Shown piece after piece: positions 54,432 through 64,000 of a stretch of 64,000 nt of DNA. The first letter of the stretch is position 1. Each line of letters opens with the position of its first letter. This stretch comes from Bowmanella sp. JS7-9 (GTDB lineage Bacteria > Pseudomonadota > Gammaproteobacteria > Enterobacterales > Alteromonadaceae): NCBI RefSeq assembly GCF_004329715.1, contig NZ_JXSY01000021.1, forward strand, positions 62,001 through 126,000. Reading direction: 5' to 3'. Position numbers and translations under genes: made by a program. The notes under the pieces are model-generated. The model saw nothing but the letters and a program-made list of their open reading frames with translations. It was not told where the DNA came from and searched no databases.

Positions 54432-55882
54432 GTAGTGTGACAACCCAGGCCTATGCCGTTCCGGAAATGCGCCGCATTCGTTGTATCCACTTTGTGGGTA
54501 TCGGCGGTGCCGGTATGGGCGGTATTGCGGAAGTATTGTTGAATGAAGGTTATCGGGTGTCTGGTTCAGATTTGAACGAGGGCAATATGACCCGTCGTTT
54601 GCGAAGCTTGGGTGCTCAGGTATTTATTGGCCATCAGGCCGCCAACGTAGATGGCGTGGATGTGGTGGTGGTGTCCAGTGCGATTAACCCTGCCAACCCT
54701 GAAATTCAAACGGCGATGGATAAACGCATTCCGATTATTCGTCGGGCCGAGATGTTGGCTGAATTGATGCGTTTCCGCCACGGTATCGCTGTGGCCGGTA
54801 CCCACGGCAAAACTACCACGACCAGTTTACTGGCCACGATCTTTGCTGAGGCAGGACTGGATCCAACGTTTGTGATTGGGGGCTTGCTCAACAGTGCTGG
54901 CACCAATGCGCGCCTGGGCAGCAGCCGCTTCTTAATTGCAGAAGCAGATGAAAGTGATGCGTCCTTTTTGCATCTGCAGCCAATGGTGTCGGTAGTTACC
55001 AATATTGAGCCGGACCATATGGGCACCTATGAAGGTGATTTCCAGCGTATGCAGGATGCCTATATCGACTTTCTGCATAACTTGCCGTTTTATGGTCTGG
55101 CCGTATTGTGCGGGGATGATCCCACCATCAATCAACTGCTGGGCAAGATTAAACGTCAGTACACCACCTACGGCGTGGGTGAACACAATGATGTGCGCGC
55201 GGTGGATATTCAACTGGGCTTTAACCAAAGCCAGTTTACTGTGCTGCGCAAAGATAAAGTGCCGTTGCGTTTGCGTATTAACGTTGCCGGTCAGCATAAC
55301 GTGCTTAATGCGTTAGCGGCGATTGCCGTCGCCAGCGATGAAGGCATAGACGATGATGCCATCGTGCGCGCGTTGGGTAGTTTTGGCGGCATCGGCAGAC
55401 GCTTTGAAATGCTCGGTGAATTTGACACCGGTCGCGGTAAGGCGATCCTGGTCGATGATTATGGACACCACCCTACAGAAGTGGCAGCCACGATTGCGGC
55501 AGCACGGAATAACTGGCCGGATCGTCGTCTGGTTATGGCTTATCAGCCACACCGCTATACCCGCACCCATGATCTGTATGAGGACTTTGTTAAGGTCCTG
55601 TCCGAAGTGGATGTGCTGTTGCTACTGGAAGTCTACAGCGCCGGCGAAGCACCGATAGAGGGCGCTGACAGCAAATCACTGTGCCGCTCCATCCGTCAGC
55701 GCGGCAGTCTTGAACCAGTATATGTGGGTGAGAAAGAAGAATTAGCGCCGATACTGGCCAATACCCTGCAAGATGGCGACATCGTACTGACTCAGGGCGC
55801 CGGTAACATTGGAGCACTGGCTCGCGAGCTGCAGAGCGCCGGATTAAACATCGCCACGTTGCAGCAGGGAGAAAGCCAATGA
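54428..55882 (+). CDS. murC: UDP-N-acetylmuramate:L-alanine ligase MurC
   Basis: MurC starts stem-peptide assembly by adding L-alanine to UDP-MurNAc. The 484-residue protein has [27 protein letters not shown], the ATP loop [36 protein letters not shown] and [12 protein letters not shown]. The start is a TTG sharing bases with the murG stop; AGGAGAG four bases upstream supports it. The end overlaps ddl by four bases. Confidence 0.97.
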   Translation: MSSVTTQAYAVPEMRRIRCIHFVGIGGAGMGGIAEVLLNEGYRVSGSDLNEGNMTRRLRSLGAQVFIGHQAANVDGVDVVVVSSAINPANPEIQTAMDKRIPIIRRAEMLAELMRFRHGIAVAGTHGKTTTTSLLATIFAEAGLDPTFVIGGLLNSAGTNARLGSSRFLIAEADESDASFLHLQPMVSVVTNIEPDHMGTYEGDFQRMQDAYIDFLHNLPFYGLAVLCGDDPTINQLLGKIKRQYTTYGVGEHNDVRAVDIQLGFNQSQFTVLRKDKVPLRLRINVAGQHNVLNALAAIAVASDEGIDDDAIVRALGSFGGIGRRFEMLGEFDTGRGKAILVDDYGHHPTEVAATIAAARNNWPDRRLVMAYQPHRYTRTHDLYEDFVKVLSEVDVLLLLEVYSAGEAPIEGADSKSLCRSIRQRGSLEPVYVGEKEELAPILANTLQDGDIVLTQGAGNIGALARELQSAGLNIATLQQGESQ

Positions 55883-56805
55883 GCGTGACGCATAAAATTG
55901 CCGTGATGTTCGGTGGTCATTCCGCTGAGCGCGAGGTATCGCTGCGTTCCGGGCAGGCGGTGTTAAACGCGCTGCTGGAGCAGGGCATTGATGCCCATGG
56001 GTTTGATCCGGCGGAACAACCGCTGCTGAATTTACAGCGGGATGGCTACGATCAGGTTCTGATTATGCTGCACGGCCGTGGCGGTGAAGATGGCAGCCTG
56101 CAGGGACTGTTGGAACAACTGCACATTCCCTATACCGGCAGTGGTGTTTTAGGTTCCGCTTTGGGGATGGACAAAGTCCGAACTAAGCAAATTATACAAA
56201 CTTTAGGTTTGCCGACAGCAACTTATCGTGTCGTGCACAAAAGCAGCTATGACGCGGGATCGTGCAAAGATATAATGACGTCGTTTGGGGGCGCCATCAT
56301 GGTCAAACCGGCGCTGGAAGGATCCAGCATAGGGATGGCCAAAGTCACAACTGCAGAGCAGTTACAGCAAGCGATACAGGACGCATTTAATTACGATAAG
56401 CAGGTCCTGTTGGAACAATATATTGAGGGTGACGAATTTACCGTGAGTATTCTGCACGATAAAGCGTTGCCTTCGATCCGCATGTCTACCCCCAGAGAAT
56501 TTTACGACTATCAGGCCAAATACCAGGCCGATAGTACCCAGTATTTTTGTCCAAGTGGTGCCGATGAAGCCACGGAAGCTCTGCTTGGCGAACTGGCATT
56601 AGCGGCATTTAAAGCCGTTGGTGCATCAGGCTGGGGTCGGGTGGATTTTATGCGCGACAGCAACGGGCAGTTGTACATTCTGGAAGTGAATACGGTGCCG
56701 GGCATGACAGCAAAATCTCTGGTACCCATGGCCGCTAAAACGGCCGGCTTGACCTTTAACCAGTTAGTGCTGGCGATTCTGGCCACGGCAGGGTTACAAA
56801 AATGA
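55879..56805 (+). CDS. ddl: D-alanine:D-alanine ligase
   Basis: Ddl joins two D-alanines for MurF. The 308-residue ATP-grasp protein has [60 protein letters not shown] and the metal-binding end [14 protein letters not shown]. Length fits DdlB of E. coli (306). It overlaps murC and ftsQ by four bases each, within the dcw cluster. Confidence 0.97.
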   Translation: MSVTHKIAVMFGGHSAEREVSLRSGQAVLNALLEQGIDAHGFDPAEQPLLNLQRDGYDQVLIMLHGRGGEDGSLQGLLEQLHIPYTGSGVLGSALGMDKVRTKQIIQTLGLPTATYRVVHKSSYDAGSCKDIMTSFGGAIMVKPALEGSSIGMAKVTTAEQLQQAIQDAFNYDKQVLLEQYIEGDEFTVSILHDKALPSIRMSTPREFYDYQAKYQADSTQYFCPSGADEATEALLGELALAAFKAVGASGWGRVDFMRDSNGQLYILEVNTVPGMTAKSLVPMAAKTAGLTFNQLVLAILATAGLQK

Positions 56806-57536
56806 TGCAACTGGCACTGCCCGATAAAGCTAAACGTCCCCAATTCTGGGCAGGCTTTAGCGTATTCGTGGCTGTGCTGATTGGATTGGGCTGGTTATAC
56901 AGCAGTATTAGTCGCTGGCTGGAAGATGAGCAGCGGGTACCGGTGCAGGAAATTATCGTCAGTGGTGAGCGTCGCTATCTGGATGATGAACTGGTTAAAA
57001 ACATTATTCGTCGTTCGCAACCGGGTAGTTTCTTTGAACTGGACGTTAACGAAGCGCTTAACGCGGTAGAAGGGCTGGCGTGGGTGCACAAGGCCTCAAT
57101 TCGTAAAGAGTGGCCGGCGCGTTTGAAAGTGTACGTGATTGAGCAACAACCGGTGGCGCACTGGAATGACGATATGTTGCTTAATCCACGCGGGGTGTTG
57201 TTTAGCGCCGATAAACAAGGCGCGGCTCTTACATTGCCGCATTTATTTGGCCCGGGCGGCAGCGAACTGACTGCCTTGCAGGGTTTTTACGATATGCAGG
57301 GACTGCTTAATGCCAGCGGACTGGTGATTGAAGAATTACAGCTCAGCGAACGCTATGCATGGCAACTTCGCCTGAGCAACGGGGTGCGTCTGAATATCGG
57401 GCGCCAGGAATTTACCGATCGGGTACAACGCTTTGTGGATTTGTACCCGCTCCTGATGCAGGACGGTCGTCAGCTGGATTATGTGGATCTGCGCTACGAC
57501 ACAGGAATGGCAGTAGGTTGGAAGAGTGAGAGTTAA
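56802..57536 (+). CDS. ftsQ: Cell division protein FtsQ
   Basis: FtsQ is a bitopic divisome protein that holds FtsB and FtsL. The 244-residue protein has a short cytoplasmic part, one helix (about 14-34), a POTRA domain (VQEIIVSGERRYLDDELVKNII, then VHKASIRKEWPARLKVYVIEQ) and a beta domain ending in the FtsQ-typical YPLLMQDGRQLDYVDLRYDTGMAVGWK. Overlap with ddl (ATGA) and a five-base gap to ftsA fit the cluster. Confidence 0.95.
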   Translation: MMQLALPDKAKRPQFWAGFSVFVAVLIGLGWLYSSISRWLEDEQRVPVQEIIVSGERRYLDDELVKNIIRRSQPGSFFELDVNEALNAVEGLAWVHKASIRKEWPARLKVYVIEQQPVAHWNDDMLLNPRGVLFSADKQGAALTLPHLFGPGGSELTALQGFYDMQGLLNASGLVIEELQLSERYAWQLRLSNGVRLNIGRQEFTDRVQRFVDLYPLLMQDGRQLDYVDLRYDTGMAVGWKSES

Positions 57537-57541
57537 TTAGC

Positions 57542-58771
57542 ATGTCGAAAGGGACGGAACGTAATCTGATAGTTGGCCTGGATATTGGTAGTAGCCAGGT
57601 AAAAGCCGTAGTGGGTGAAGTGCTGGACGACGGCAAAATCAGCATTGTCGGTATGGCTACGAATCCTGCGCGTGGAATGGATAAGGCCGGTGTAAATGAT
57701 TTGAATCTGGTGGTGCAGTCGGTACAGGGCGCTGTGGATGAAATGGAAATGATGGCCGACTGTAAGGTGTCTTCGGTTTATCTGTCGATTTCAGGCCGCC
57801 ATGTGCAGTGCCAGAATGCCAGCGGTATGGTGCCGATTAACAACAAAGAAGTAACCGAAGATGACGTCATTAACGTCAACCATGCAGCCAGTTCCGTGCC
57901 TATCGCCGCGGAACGTCGCATCCTGCATGTGCTGCCGCAGGAATACACCATCGATGTGCAGGAAAAAATAAAAAACCCGGTTGGTATGTCAGGTGTGCGC
58001 ATGGAAACCGAAGTGCACATTATTACCTGTTCGGATGATATGGCGCGCAACCTGATTAAATGTGTCGAGCGTTGCGGTCTGTCTGATGATCAGGTCATTT
58101 TCTCGGCGTTGGCATCCAGCTACGCGGTATTGACCGACGATGAGAAAGAGCTGGGTGTGTGCGTGGTCGATATCGGTGCCGGTACCATGGATATCGTTAT
58201 TTATGTAGATGGCGCGATTCGTTACACCGCCGTTATTCCGGTGGCGGGCAATCAGATCACCAATGACATCGCGAAAATCTTCCGCACGCCGATCAGTCAT
58301 GCGGAAGAAATTAAAGTCAATTATGCCTGTGCACTGAAAGACATGGTCAAGATGGAAGAAACCATCGAGGTTCCCAGTGTAGGCGGACGTCCGGCGCGCA
58401 AGATGTCACGCCATACCCTGTCAGAGGTTATCGAACCTCGTTATCAGGAAATGTTTGAGCTGGTGCAGGAACATATTAAGCGCAGCGGTTTTGCCGAACA
58501 GGTCGCCGCCGGCATCGTATTAACCGGCGGTAGTGCCAAGATGGAAGGTGCAATTGAATTTGCCGAAGAACTCTTCCAGATGCCAGTGCGTGTTGGTAAA
58601 CCTCTGAATATTAAGGGTTTGTCTGATTATGTGGACGATCCTGTATACGCCACGGTAGTCGGCCTGCTGATGTATGGTCAGGGCCAGATGGTACAACGAA
58701 AAGGACAGAAAGGACGTAAAACGGAAAGCGTCTTCGAGCGTTTGAAGAGCTTTTTTAAGGGGTCGTTTTAA
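57542..58771 (+). CDS. ftsA: Cell division protein FtsA
   Basis: FtsA is an actin-like protein that ties FtsZ filaments to the membrane. The 409-residue protein has the phosphate-1 loop VGLDIGSSQVKAVVG, the 1C subdomain region (VYLSISGRHVQCQN), phosphate-2 CVVDIGAGTMDIVIY, adenosine motif GIVLTGGSAKMEG, and a C-terminal amphipathic helix (SVFERLKSFFKGSF) for membrane binding. It starts five bases after ftsQ and is followed by a 161-base gap before ftsZ. Confidence 0.97.
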   Translation: MSKGTERNLIVGLDIGSSQVKAVVGEVLDDGKISIVGMATNPARGMDKAGVNDLNLVVQSVQGAVDEMEMMADCKVSSVYLSISGRHVQCQNASGMVPINNKEVTEDDVINVNHAASSVPIAAERRILHVLPQEYTIDVQEKIKNPVGMSGVRMETEVHIITCSDDMARNLIKCVERCGLSDDQVIFSALASSYAVLTDDEKELGVCVVDIGAGTMDIVIYVDGAIRYTAVIPVAGNQITNDIAKIFRTPISHAEEIKVNYACALKDMVKMEETIEVPSVGGRPARKMSRHTLSEVIEPRYQEMFELVQEHIKRSGFAEQVAAGIVLTGGSAKMEGAIEFAEELFQMPVRVGKPLNIKGLSDYVDDPVYATVVGLLMYGQGQMVQRKGQKGRKTESVFERLKSFFKGSF

Positions 58772-58819
58772 CGGTTTGAATGTGGGATTGAACAAATAAC
58801 AATAAATTACCAAATTCAA

Positions 58820-58850
58820 TTGGCTAACAAGTTGAAAAAAAAGGTAAAAT
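58820..58850 (+). promoter_or_regulatory. Possible promoter of ftsZ
   Basis: TTGGCT and TAAAAT lie 19 bases apart in the AT-rich ftsA-ftsZ gap. The spacing is longer than ideal, so this is a weak candidate. A GTTGAA/TTCAAC stem surrounds the -10. Confidence 0.3.
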
Positions 58851-58932
58851 CTGTTCAACCCGCAATCATTGCAAAAATCGGCGGTGCAAGAGGAAGTGAC
58901 ACCCCGAACACTAACTATAAGCGGAGAGTACA

Positions 58933-60099
58933 ATGTTTGAATTAATGGACAACAATCATAGCGAAGACGCTGTAATTAAAGTCATCGGTGTTGGTGGTGG
59001 CGGTGGTAATGCCATCGAACACATGGTTGAGCAAAACATCGAAGGCGTTGAATTTATTGCCATCAATACCGACGCCCAGGTATTGCGCAAATCTTCTGCC
59101 AACGTGACGCTGCAAATTGGTAGCAATGTCACCAAAGGCTTAGGCGCTGGTGCGAACCCGGAAATCGGTCGCAATGCAGCCATCGAAGATGCCGACACTA
59201 TCCGTCAAACCCTGCAAGGGTCTGATATGGTATTTATCACTGCCGGTATGGGCGGTGGTACTGGTACGGGTGCAGCACCGGAAGTGGCCAAGATCGCCCG
59301 CGAAATGGGGATCCTGACGGTTGCCGTAGTAACCCGTCCGTTTGGTTTCGAAGGTAAAAAACGCGCCGCATTCGCCGATACAGGCATCGCGGATCTGGCT
59401 CGTTGTGTGGACTCGCTGATCACGATTCCAAACGAAAAACTGTTGAAAATTATGCCCAAAGGCACACCTTTGCTGCAGGCATTTAGCGAAGCGAACAACG
59501 TATTACGCGGCGCTGTGCAGGGTATTGCTGAATTGATTACCCGTCCGGGATTGATCAACGTTGACTTTGCTGACGTAAAAACCGTTATGTCAGAAATGGG
59601 TACCGCGATGATGGGCAGTGGCGCAGCCAAAGGCCCGGATCGTGCCGAGGAAGCTGCAGAACAAGCGATTGCCTGCCCGTTATTGGAAGATGTGGATCTG
59701 TCGGGTGCCCGTGGCATTCTGGTGAACATCACCGCCGGTCCGGATTTCTCAATTGATGAATTTGAAGTGGTGGGTAATGCCGTTAAAGCGTTTGCCTCTG
59801 AAAATGCCACTGTGGTTGTCGGTACTGTCATCGACATGGACATGGTCGATGAGCTGCGTGTGACGGTAGTTGCAACGGGTATTGGCGCTGAGCGTAAGCC
59901 GGATATTTCTCTGGTCAGCAACAGTGGTCGTGCACCAGCACCGCGTCAGGTTACGTTTGATGAACACCCAGAGCCAGTATTTGGCAATCAGGGTAATGCG
60001 GCAGTGAAGAGCAAGCCAGCTGCTGAGCAGCAGGAAATGCCTGCCGAGCGCGATGAGTACCTGGATATTCCAGCATTTTTACGTCGTCAGGCTGACTAG
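58933..60099 (+). CDS. ftsZ: Cell division GTPase FtsZ
   Basis: FtsZ forms the tubulin-like Z ring. The 388-residue protein has VIGVGGGGGNAIEHM, the GTP signature GGGTGTG (107-113), and the T7 loop LINVDFADVKTVM. A short, Gln/Glu-rich linker (about 335-372) leads to the C-terminal peptide DEYLDIPAFLRRQAD that binds FtsA and ZipA. GCGGAGAGTAC precedes the ATG. It may be read from upstream promoters as well as one in the gap before it. Confidence 0.98.
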   Translation: MFELMDNNHSEDAVIKVIGVGGGGGNAIEHMVEQNIEGVEFIAINTDAQVLRKSSANVTLQIGSNVTKGLGAGANPEIGRNAAIEDADTIRQTLQGSDMVFITAGMGGGTGTGAAPEVAKIAREMGILTVAVVTRPFGFEGKKRAAFADTGIADLARCVDSLITIPNEKLLKIMPKGTPLLQAFSEANNVLRGAVQGIAELITRPGLINVDFADVKTVMSEMGTAMMGSGAAKGPDRAEEAAEQAIACPLLEDVDLSGARGILVNITAGPDFSIDEFEVVGNAVKAFASENATVVVGTVIDMDMVDELRVTVVATGIGAERKPDISLVSNSGRAPAPRQVTFDEHPEPVFGNQGNAAVKSKPAAEQQEMPAERDEYLDIPAFLRRQAD

Positions 60100-60104
60100 T
60101 AACG

Positions 60105-60127
60105 GTCAAAAAAAGCACTTTTTTGAC
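60105..60127 (+). other. AT-rich inverted repeat overlapping the lpxC -35
   Basis: GTCAAAAAA and TTTTTTGAC form a 9-bp stem with a 5-base AGCAC loop, five bases after the ftsZ stop. The right arm includes most of the lpxC -35. It could act as a weak terminator or a regulator site. Confidence 0.5.
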
Positions 60128-60151
60128 ATTTTCTGGTCAAACCAGTAAAAT
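60123..60151 (+). promoter_or_regulatory. Promoter of lpxC
   Basis: A consensus TTGACA (-35) and TAAAAT (-10) are exactly 17 bases apart. The start codon is about 32 bases after the expected transcription start. Confidence 0.85.
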
Positions 60152-60190
60152 TCGCGCCCTTTTGGTGAAATGACAGCAAGATAAGGCTGA

Positions 60191-61105
60191 ATGATTAAAC
60201 AACGCACAATTAAACAGGCCGTACAGGTTACTGGAATTGGACTGCATAAAGGCGACAAGGTCACGATGACTCTCCGACCTGCGCCCGCGAATACAGGTAT
60301 TGTATTCCGGCGTGTTGACCTTGAGCCATATGCAGATATTCCGGCTGTTGCCAATGCAGTGGACGACACTGTGTTGTGTACCTGTTTGAGTAATGCTGAG
60401 GGCGTCAGCATCTCTACCGTTGAGCATTTATCATCAGCATTGGCTGGCCTGGGTATCGATAACATTATTGTTGAGGTCGATGCCAACGAATTGCCGATTA
60501 TGGACGGCAGCGCCAGCCCATTTATTTTCTTGCTGCAAACCGCTGGTATTGAAGAGCTCAATGCTGCCAAACGCTTTATGCGGGTAAAACGCAAAGTGCG
60601 TGTGGAAGACGGTGACAAGTGGGCCGAATTTTTACCTTATGACGGTTTCAAAGTGGATTTTCGCATCGACTTTGACCATCCGGTGATCAGCCAGACACGT
60701 CAGCATATGGTGATGGATTTCAGCACCGCCTCGTACGTTGACGAAGTTAGCCGCGCGCGTACGTTTGGCTTTATGAAGGATCTGGAATATATGCATGCGC
60801 ACAAACTGGCGCTGGGTGGCAGTATGGAAAATGCCGTCGCGCTGGATGAATACCGGGTGCTGAATCAGGAAGGACTACGTTATGACGACGAATTCCTGAA
60901 GCATAAGATCCTGGATGCCGTTGGTGATTTGTATCTGGGTGGTCACAGTATCATTGGTGAATTCCGCGCCTACAAATCCGGCCACGGCCTGAATAATAAG
61001 TTGTTACGCGCGCTGTTGAAACAGACAGATGCGTGGGAGTTTGTCAGTTATGAAGAAACGCAAACCCCAATCAACTTCGCCATGCCATTGGCGGTTGGAT
61101 CATAA
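60191..61105 (+). CDS. lpxC: UDP-3-O-acyl-N-acetylglucosamine deacetylase LpxC
   Basis: LpxC catalyses the committed step of lipid A synthesis. The 304-residue zinc enzyme starts [21 protein letters not shown]. It has the zinc His in [40 protein letters not shown], and [15 protein letters not shown] with the second His and Asp. AAGGCTGA precedes the ATG. It is read from its own promoter and ends in a terminator, so its level can be set apart from ftsZ. Confidence 0.98.
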   Translation: MIKQRTIKQAVQVTGIGLHKGDKVTMTLRPAPANTGIVFRRVDLEPYADIPAVANAVDDTVLCTCLSNAEGVSISTVEHLSSALAGLGIDNIIVEVDANELPIMDGSASPFIFLLQTAGIEELNAAKRFMRVKRKVRVEDGDKWAEFLPYDGFKVDFRIDFDHPVISQTRQHMVMDFSTASYVDEVSRARTFGFMKDLEYMHAHKLALGGSMENAVALDEYRVLNQEGLRYDDEFLKHKILDAVGDLYLGGHSIIGEFRAYKSGHGLNNKLLRALLKQTDAWEFVSYEETQTPINFAMPLAVGS

Positions 61106-61121
61106 TAAGAATTAAATTTAC

Positions 61122-61147
61122 AAATGCCGCAAACTGCGGCATTTTTA
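61122..61147 (+). terminator. Intrinsic terminator of lpxC
   Basis: AAATGCCGC and GCGGCATTT form a 9-bp stem around AAACT, followed by T residues. Confidence 0.9.
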
Positions 61148-61285
61148 CGTTCTACGCGTAATAAAAAATACAATTAAAAAGCGTTTACAAATCAAGAGGT
61201 AAGGCGTTTTTTGGCAAAGTGGTCAATAATCTGCATAACAGATGATGGCTGCCAATAATCTGACAACGCTATAAAACACGACGAT

Positions 61286-62191
61286 ATGATGCACATAACA
61301 CTACATACATCGCTGAAAACTATGCGAATCAATCTGCGACCATACCAGTTATTGCTGGTCACCGCAGCATTGGTGAGTAGTGGCTATTATGTGGGTAAAA
61401 ATCGTAGTGAACAGCAAAGCGCCGATATTGCCCGGGTCACCCTGACTCAACAAAGCCTGCAGGATCAACAAGCGCAGGTAGAAGCCTTGCGCGAAGATGC
61501 GCAGGAAAAGCTCACCGGCATGATTATTAAGCTCGGCGATATGCAAGCGCAGATCCGCCGCCTTGATGCATTGGGCGAAAAACTGGCCGAGCGTGCCAAT
61601 CTGCCCGTCGAAGAATTTGGCTTTGGCGCCGAGCCTGCCGTGGGCGGCCCAACCACAGAATTAGCCAGTTACCTGGTAGAAAGCAGTGATGATGTAATTA
61701 TTGGCATGAATGAGCTTTTGGCGGATTTAGAAAACAAATCCATGCAGCTCAATGCGCTTGAATCCATCCTGATGAGTCACCATGTAGATGAACAGAGTTA
61801 TTTAGCAGGCCGACCGGTCACCGCAGGGTGGTTGTCGTCCTACTACGGAATTCGCAAAGATCCCTTCTCCGGCCAACCCGCCATGCATAATGGTCTGGAT
61901 TTCGCCGGCACAGAAGGCGATCCGGTTGTAGCGACCGGTGCCGGGCTTGTGACCTGGTCTGGAGAACGCTACGGCTATGGAAACTTAATTGAAATTGACC
62001 ATGGCGACGGGCTTGTTACCCGCTACGGTCATAATAAAGAGATTAAAGTGGCTTTGGGTGACGTGGTTACCAAGGGCCAGCATATCGGCATTATGGGTTC
62101 TACCGGTCGTTCGACGGGTGCGCATGTGCATTACGAAGTGCTTCGCAACGGGATCCAGCAGGATCCTCTGCCTTACGTCTCACGCAACTAA
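61286..62191 (+). CDS. M23 family peptidase, membrane-anchored
   Basis: The 301-residue protein has an N-terminal membrane helix (about 19-37) and a periplasmic coiled coil (LTQQSLQDQQAQVEALREDAQEKL, then MQAQIRRLDALGEKLAERAN). A LytM/M23 domain follows, with zinc ligands in HNGLDFAG (His and Asp) and HVHYEV. The metal site looks complete, so it may cut peptidoglycan crosslinks. The gene lies between lpxC and secA, where enterics have secM. Several ATGs occur at the start; none has a good ribosome site. Confidence 0.88.
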   Translation: MMHITLHTSLKTMRINLRPYQLLLVTAALVSSGYYVGKNRSEQQSADIARVTLTQQSLQDQQAQVEALREDAQEKLTGMIIKLGDMQAQIRRLDALGEKLAERANLPVEEFGFGAEPAVGGPTTELASYLVESSDDVIIGMNELLADLENKSMQLNALESILMSHHVDEQSYLAGRPVTAGWLSSYYGIRKDPFSGQPAMHNGLDFAGTEGDPVVATGAGLVTWSGERYGYGNLIEIDHGDGLVTRYGHNKEIKVALGDVVTKGQHIGIMGSTGRSTGAHVHYEVLRNGIQQDPLPYVSRN

Positions 62192-62300
62192 GTTTTCTGG
62201 CGAGTATTGGGGTATCATCGGCCACCTGGCTGAGTGCCATGCATTGTGTAATAGCAACGCTCGGAAATTTCATAAATAAAAGATTGGAAGCGGTAAATCC

Positions 62301-64000
62301 ATGTTCTCAAGCATACTGACAAAGATATTCGGCAGCAGTAACGACCGGATCCTGAAAAAACTGAACAAGCAGGTTGTGCAAATCAACCAATTGGAACCGG
62401 AACTGGAAGCGCTCAGTGACGAGCAACTGCAGGCCAAAACCGCAGAATTCCGTCAGCGTATTGAAGAGGGCGCCAGCCTGGACTCGTTGCTGGTTGAAGC
62501 CTTCGCGGTGGTGCGCGAGGCCTCGAAGCGTGTGTTTGGCATGCGTCATTTCGATGTGCAATTACTCGGTGGTATGGTGCTGCACTCAGGCAAAATTTCC
62601 GAGATGCGTACCGGTGAGGGTAAAACCCTGACCGCTACACTGCCTGCCTACCTTAACGGTTTGAGCGGTAAAGGTGTCCACATTGTAACCGTGAACGATT
62701 ATCTGGCACGTCGTGATGCCGACTGGTCACGTCCATTGTTTGCCTTCCTGGGGATGACGGTGGGCTGCAATATTCCGGGCATGGGCCATCAGGACAAGAA
62801 AGAAGCCTATGGTTGTGACATTACCTACGGCACTAACAACGAATTTGGTTTCGATTACTTGCGTGACAATATGGCGTTTGCCCCGGAACAACGGGTGCAG
62901 CGTCCGCTTAATTTCGCCATCGTGGATGAGGTCGACTCCATCCTTATCGATGAAGCGCGTACGCCGCTGATTATTTCCGGTCCGGCTGAAGATTCGTCAG
63001 AATTATACAAAGCGGTCAATAGCATTATTCCGGAACTGGTACGCCAGGAAAAAGAAGACGAAGAAGGCGTGGAAGGCGATGGTGACTTTACCATCGATGA
63101 GAAATCCAAGCAGATTCACCTGACCGAAAAAGGTCAGATCCATATCGAAGAAATTCTGCACCGTATCAAGGTATTGCCAGAAGACGAGTCTCTATTTGCG
63201 GCACAGAATATCTCATTGCTGCATCATGTGAATGCCGCATTACGTGCCCATCACCTGTTCCACCGCGATGTTGACTATATCGTCAAAGATGGCGAAGTGG
63301 TGATTGTTGATGAGCACACCGGCCGTACGATGGAAGGCCGTCGCTGGTCGGAAGGTTTGCACCAGGCGGTTGAAGCCAAAGAAGGTGTGAATATTCAGAA
63401 CGAGAACCAGACGCTGGCATCGATTACCTTCCAGAATTACTTCCGTTTGTACAATACGTTATCCGGTATGACTGGTACTGCCGATACCGAAGCATTTGAA
63501 TTTAATCATATTTATGGCTTGTTGACGGTAGTAGTACCGACCAATAAACCAATGATCCGTAATGATATGACCGATTTGGTTTATCTGACCGCGGAGGAAA
63601 AATATGAAGCGATTATCGAAGATATTAAGCAGGTTGTAGCGCAAAAGCGTCCGGTACTGGTGGGCACTATCAGTATCGAAAACTCTGAATTACTGTCGCG
63701 CCTGCTGACTAAGGCCAAGATTAAGCACAAGGTCTTAAACGCCAAGTTCCACGCGCAGGAAGCCGATATCATCGCCCAGGCAGGCTCGGCAGGGGCGGTA
63801 ACAATCGCCACTAACATGGCTGGTCGTGGTACCGATATCGTGCTCGGTGGTAACTGGCAGGCCGAAATCGCTAAGCTGGAAAACCCGACAGACGATCAAA
63901 TCGCCAAGATTAAGGCGCAGTGGAAAGAAGACCACGACAAAGTACTGGAAGCTGGCGGCTTGCACATCATCGGCACTGAACGTCACGAGTCGCGCCGTAT
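62301..64000 (+). CDS. secA: Preprotein translocase ATPase SecA (partial, C-terminus outside window)
   Basis: SecA drives protein export through SecYEG. About 566 residues are visible, starting [20 protein letters not shown]. The Walker A is in [13 protein letters not shown], Walker B in [20 protein letters not shown]; the preprotein cross-linking domain follows with an acidic insert ([12 protein letters not shown]). [15 protein letters not shown] and [14 protein letters not shown] mark the second nucleotide fold. GGAAGCGG precedes the ATG. The scaffold and C-terminal zinc region lie beyond the window. Confidence 0.98.
   Translation, partial: MFSSILTKIFGSSNDRILKKLNKQVVQINQLEPELEALSDEQLQAKTAEFRQRIEEGASLDSLLVEAFAVVREASKRVFGMRHFDVQLLGGMVLHSGKISEMRTGEGKTLTATLPAYLNGLSGKGVHIVTVNDYLARRDADWSRPLFAFLGMTVGCNIPGMGHQDKKEAYGCDITYGTNNEFGFDYLRDNMAFAPEQRVQRPLNFAIVDEVDSILIDEARTPLIISGPAEDSSELYKAVNSIIPELVRQEKEDEEGVEGDGDFTIDEKSKQIHLTEKGQIHIEEILHRIKVLPEDESLFAAQNISLLHHVNAALRAHHLFHRDVDYIVKDGEVVIVDEHTGRTMEGRRWSEGLHQAVEAKEGVNIQNENQTLASITFQNYFRLYNTLSGMTGTADTEAFEFNHIYGLLTVVVPTNKPMIRNDMTDLVYLTAEEKYEAIIEDIKQVVAQKRPVLVGTISIENSELLSRLLTKAKIKHKVLNAKFHAQEADIIAQAGSAGAVTIATNMAGRGTDIVLGGNWQAEIAKLENPTDDQIAKIKAQWKEDHDKVLEAGGLHIIGTERHESRR

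Noticed and set aside
59205-59921. 238-codon open frame on the minus strand
   Set aside because: Antisense to ftsZ, a highly conserved gene; no ribosome site or family match.

Overview
The window is a 64 kb stretch of a gammaproteobacterial chromosome with roughly 52% GC, dense genes and few gaps. Gene content points to the Alteromonadales (Alteromonas relatives): a complete dcw division/peptidoglycan cluster running lpxC - M23 peptidase - secA, a PA2778/PA2779 pair, a DUF2884 protein, a type III fold ornithine-type decarboxylase, and many sodium- or proton-coupled transporters typical of a marine or saline-habitat bacterium. The exact genus cannot be read from the sequence alone. I saw no prophage, insertion sequence, integron or CRISPR array. 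The window opens inside a GNAT acetyltransferase gene and closes inside secA.

0-7 kb: mscS faces away from an epd-pgk-aldolase run; the aldolase is class I, not the class II enzyme familiar from the E. coli locus. An EAL phosphodiesterase, a DUF3224 protein and a YebC-family regulator follow. 7-13.9 kb (minus strand): a PA2778 C39-like peptidase with its PA2779 partner, a PLP decarboxylase with a potentially switching leader, a secreted M43 metalloprotease, thymidine kinase, and the glutathione-dependent formaldehyde pair (adhC, S-formylglutathione hydrolase). 13.9-16.9 kb: a divergent LysR regulator with a clear palindromic operator, a GIY-YIG protein, and a two-gene operon of a voltage-gated-type potassium channel and a four-repeat DUF350 membrane protein.

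17-43 kb: a mixed housekeeping region on both strands. It holds glnE, a TcpQ-like protein, lpxL, a second mscS, an EamA transporter, an M20 amidohydrolase, mgsA, a CPA1 antiporter, tRNA-Leu(CAG), cnoX, nhaA, msrA, an SMP-30-like protein, a neurotransmitter:sodium symporter family transporter, several small secreted or membrane proteins, a MalY/PatB aminotransferase, a 490-residue protein with a degenerate HD-GYP-like motif, a CaCA exchanger, RNase P RNA (rnpB), a membrane-anchored TlpA-type thioredoxin, a YitT protein and a hemolysin III/PAQR protein.

43.3-64 kb: the dcw cluster, mraZ-rsmH-ftsL-ftsI-murE-murF-mraY-murD-ftsW-murG-murC-ddl-ftsQ-ftsA-ftsZ, then lpxC, an M23 peptidase and secA. 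Most junctions overlap by 1-11 bp, so translation is probably coupled. Upstream of mraZ there is a good sigma70 promoter followed by three 10-bp-phased GTGG boxes, the expected MraZ operator. lpxC has its own near-consensus promoter inside the ftsZ-lpxC gap.

Most of the window is ordinary core genome. The places most worth a second look are the PA2779 protein with its double-glycine motif beside a C39-like peptidase, an orphan intrinsic terminator in the epd leader, two mutually exclusive helices in the decarboxylase leader, the palindrome between adhC and lysR, the DUF350/potassium-channel operon, and the degenerate HD-GYP-like protein.
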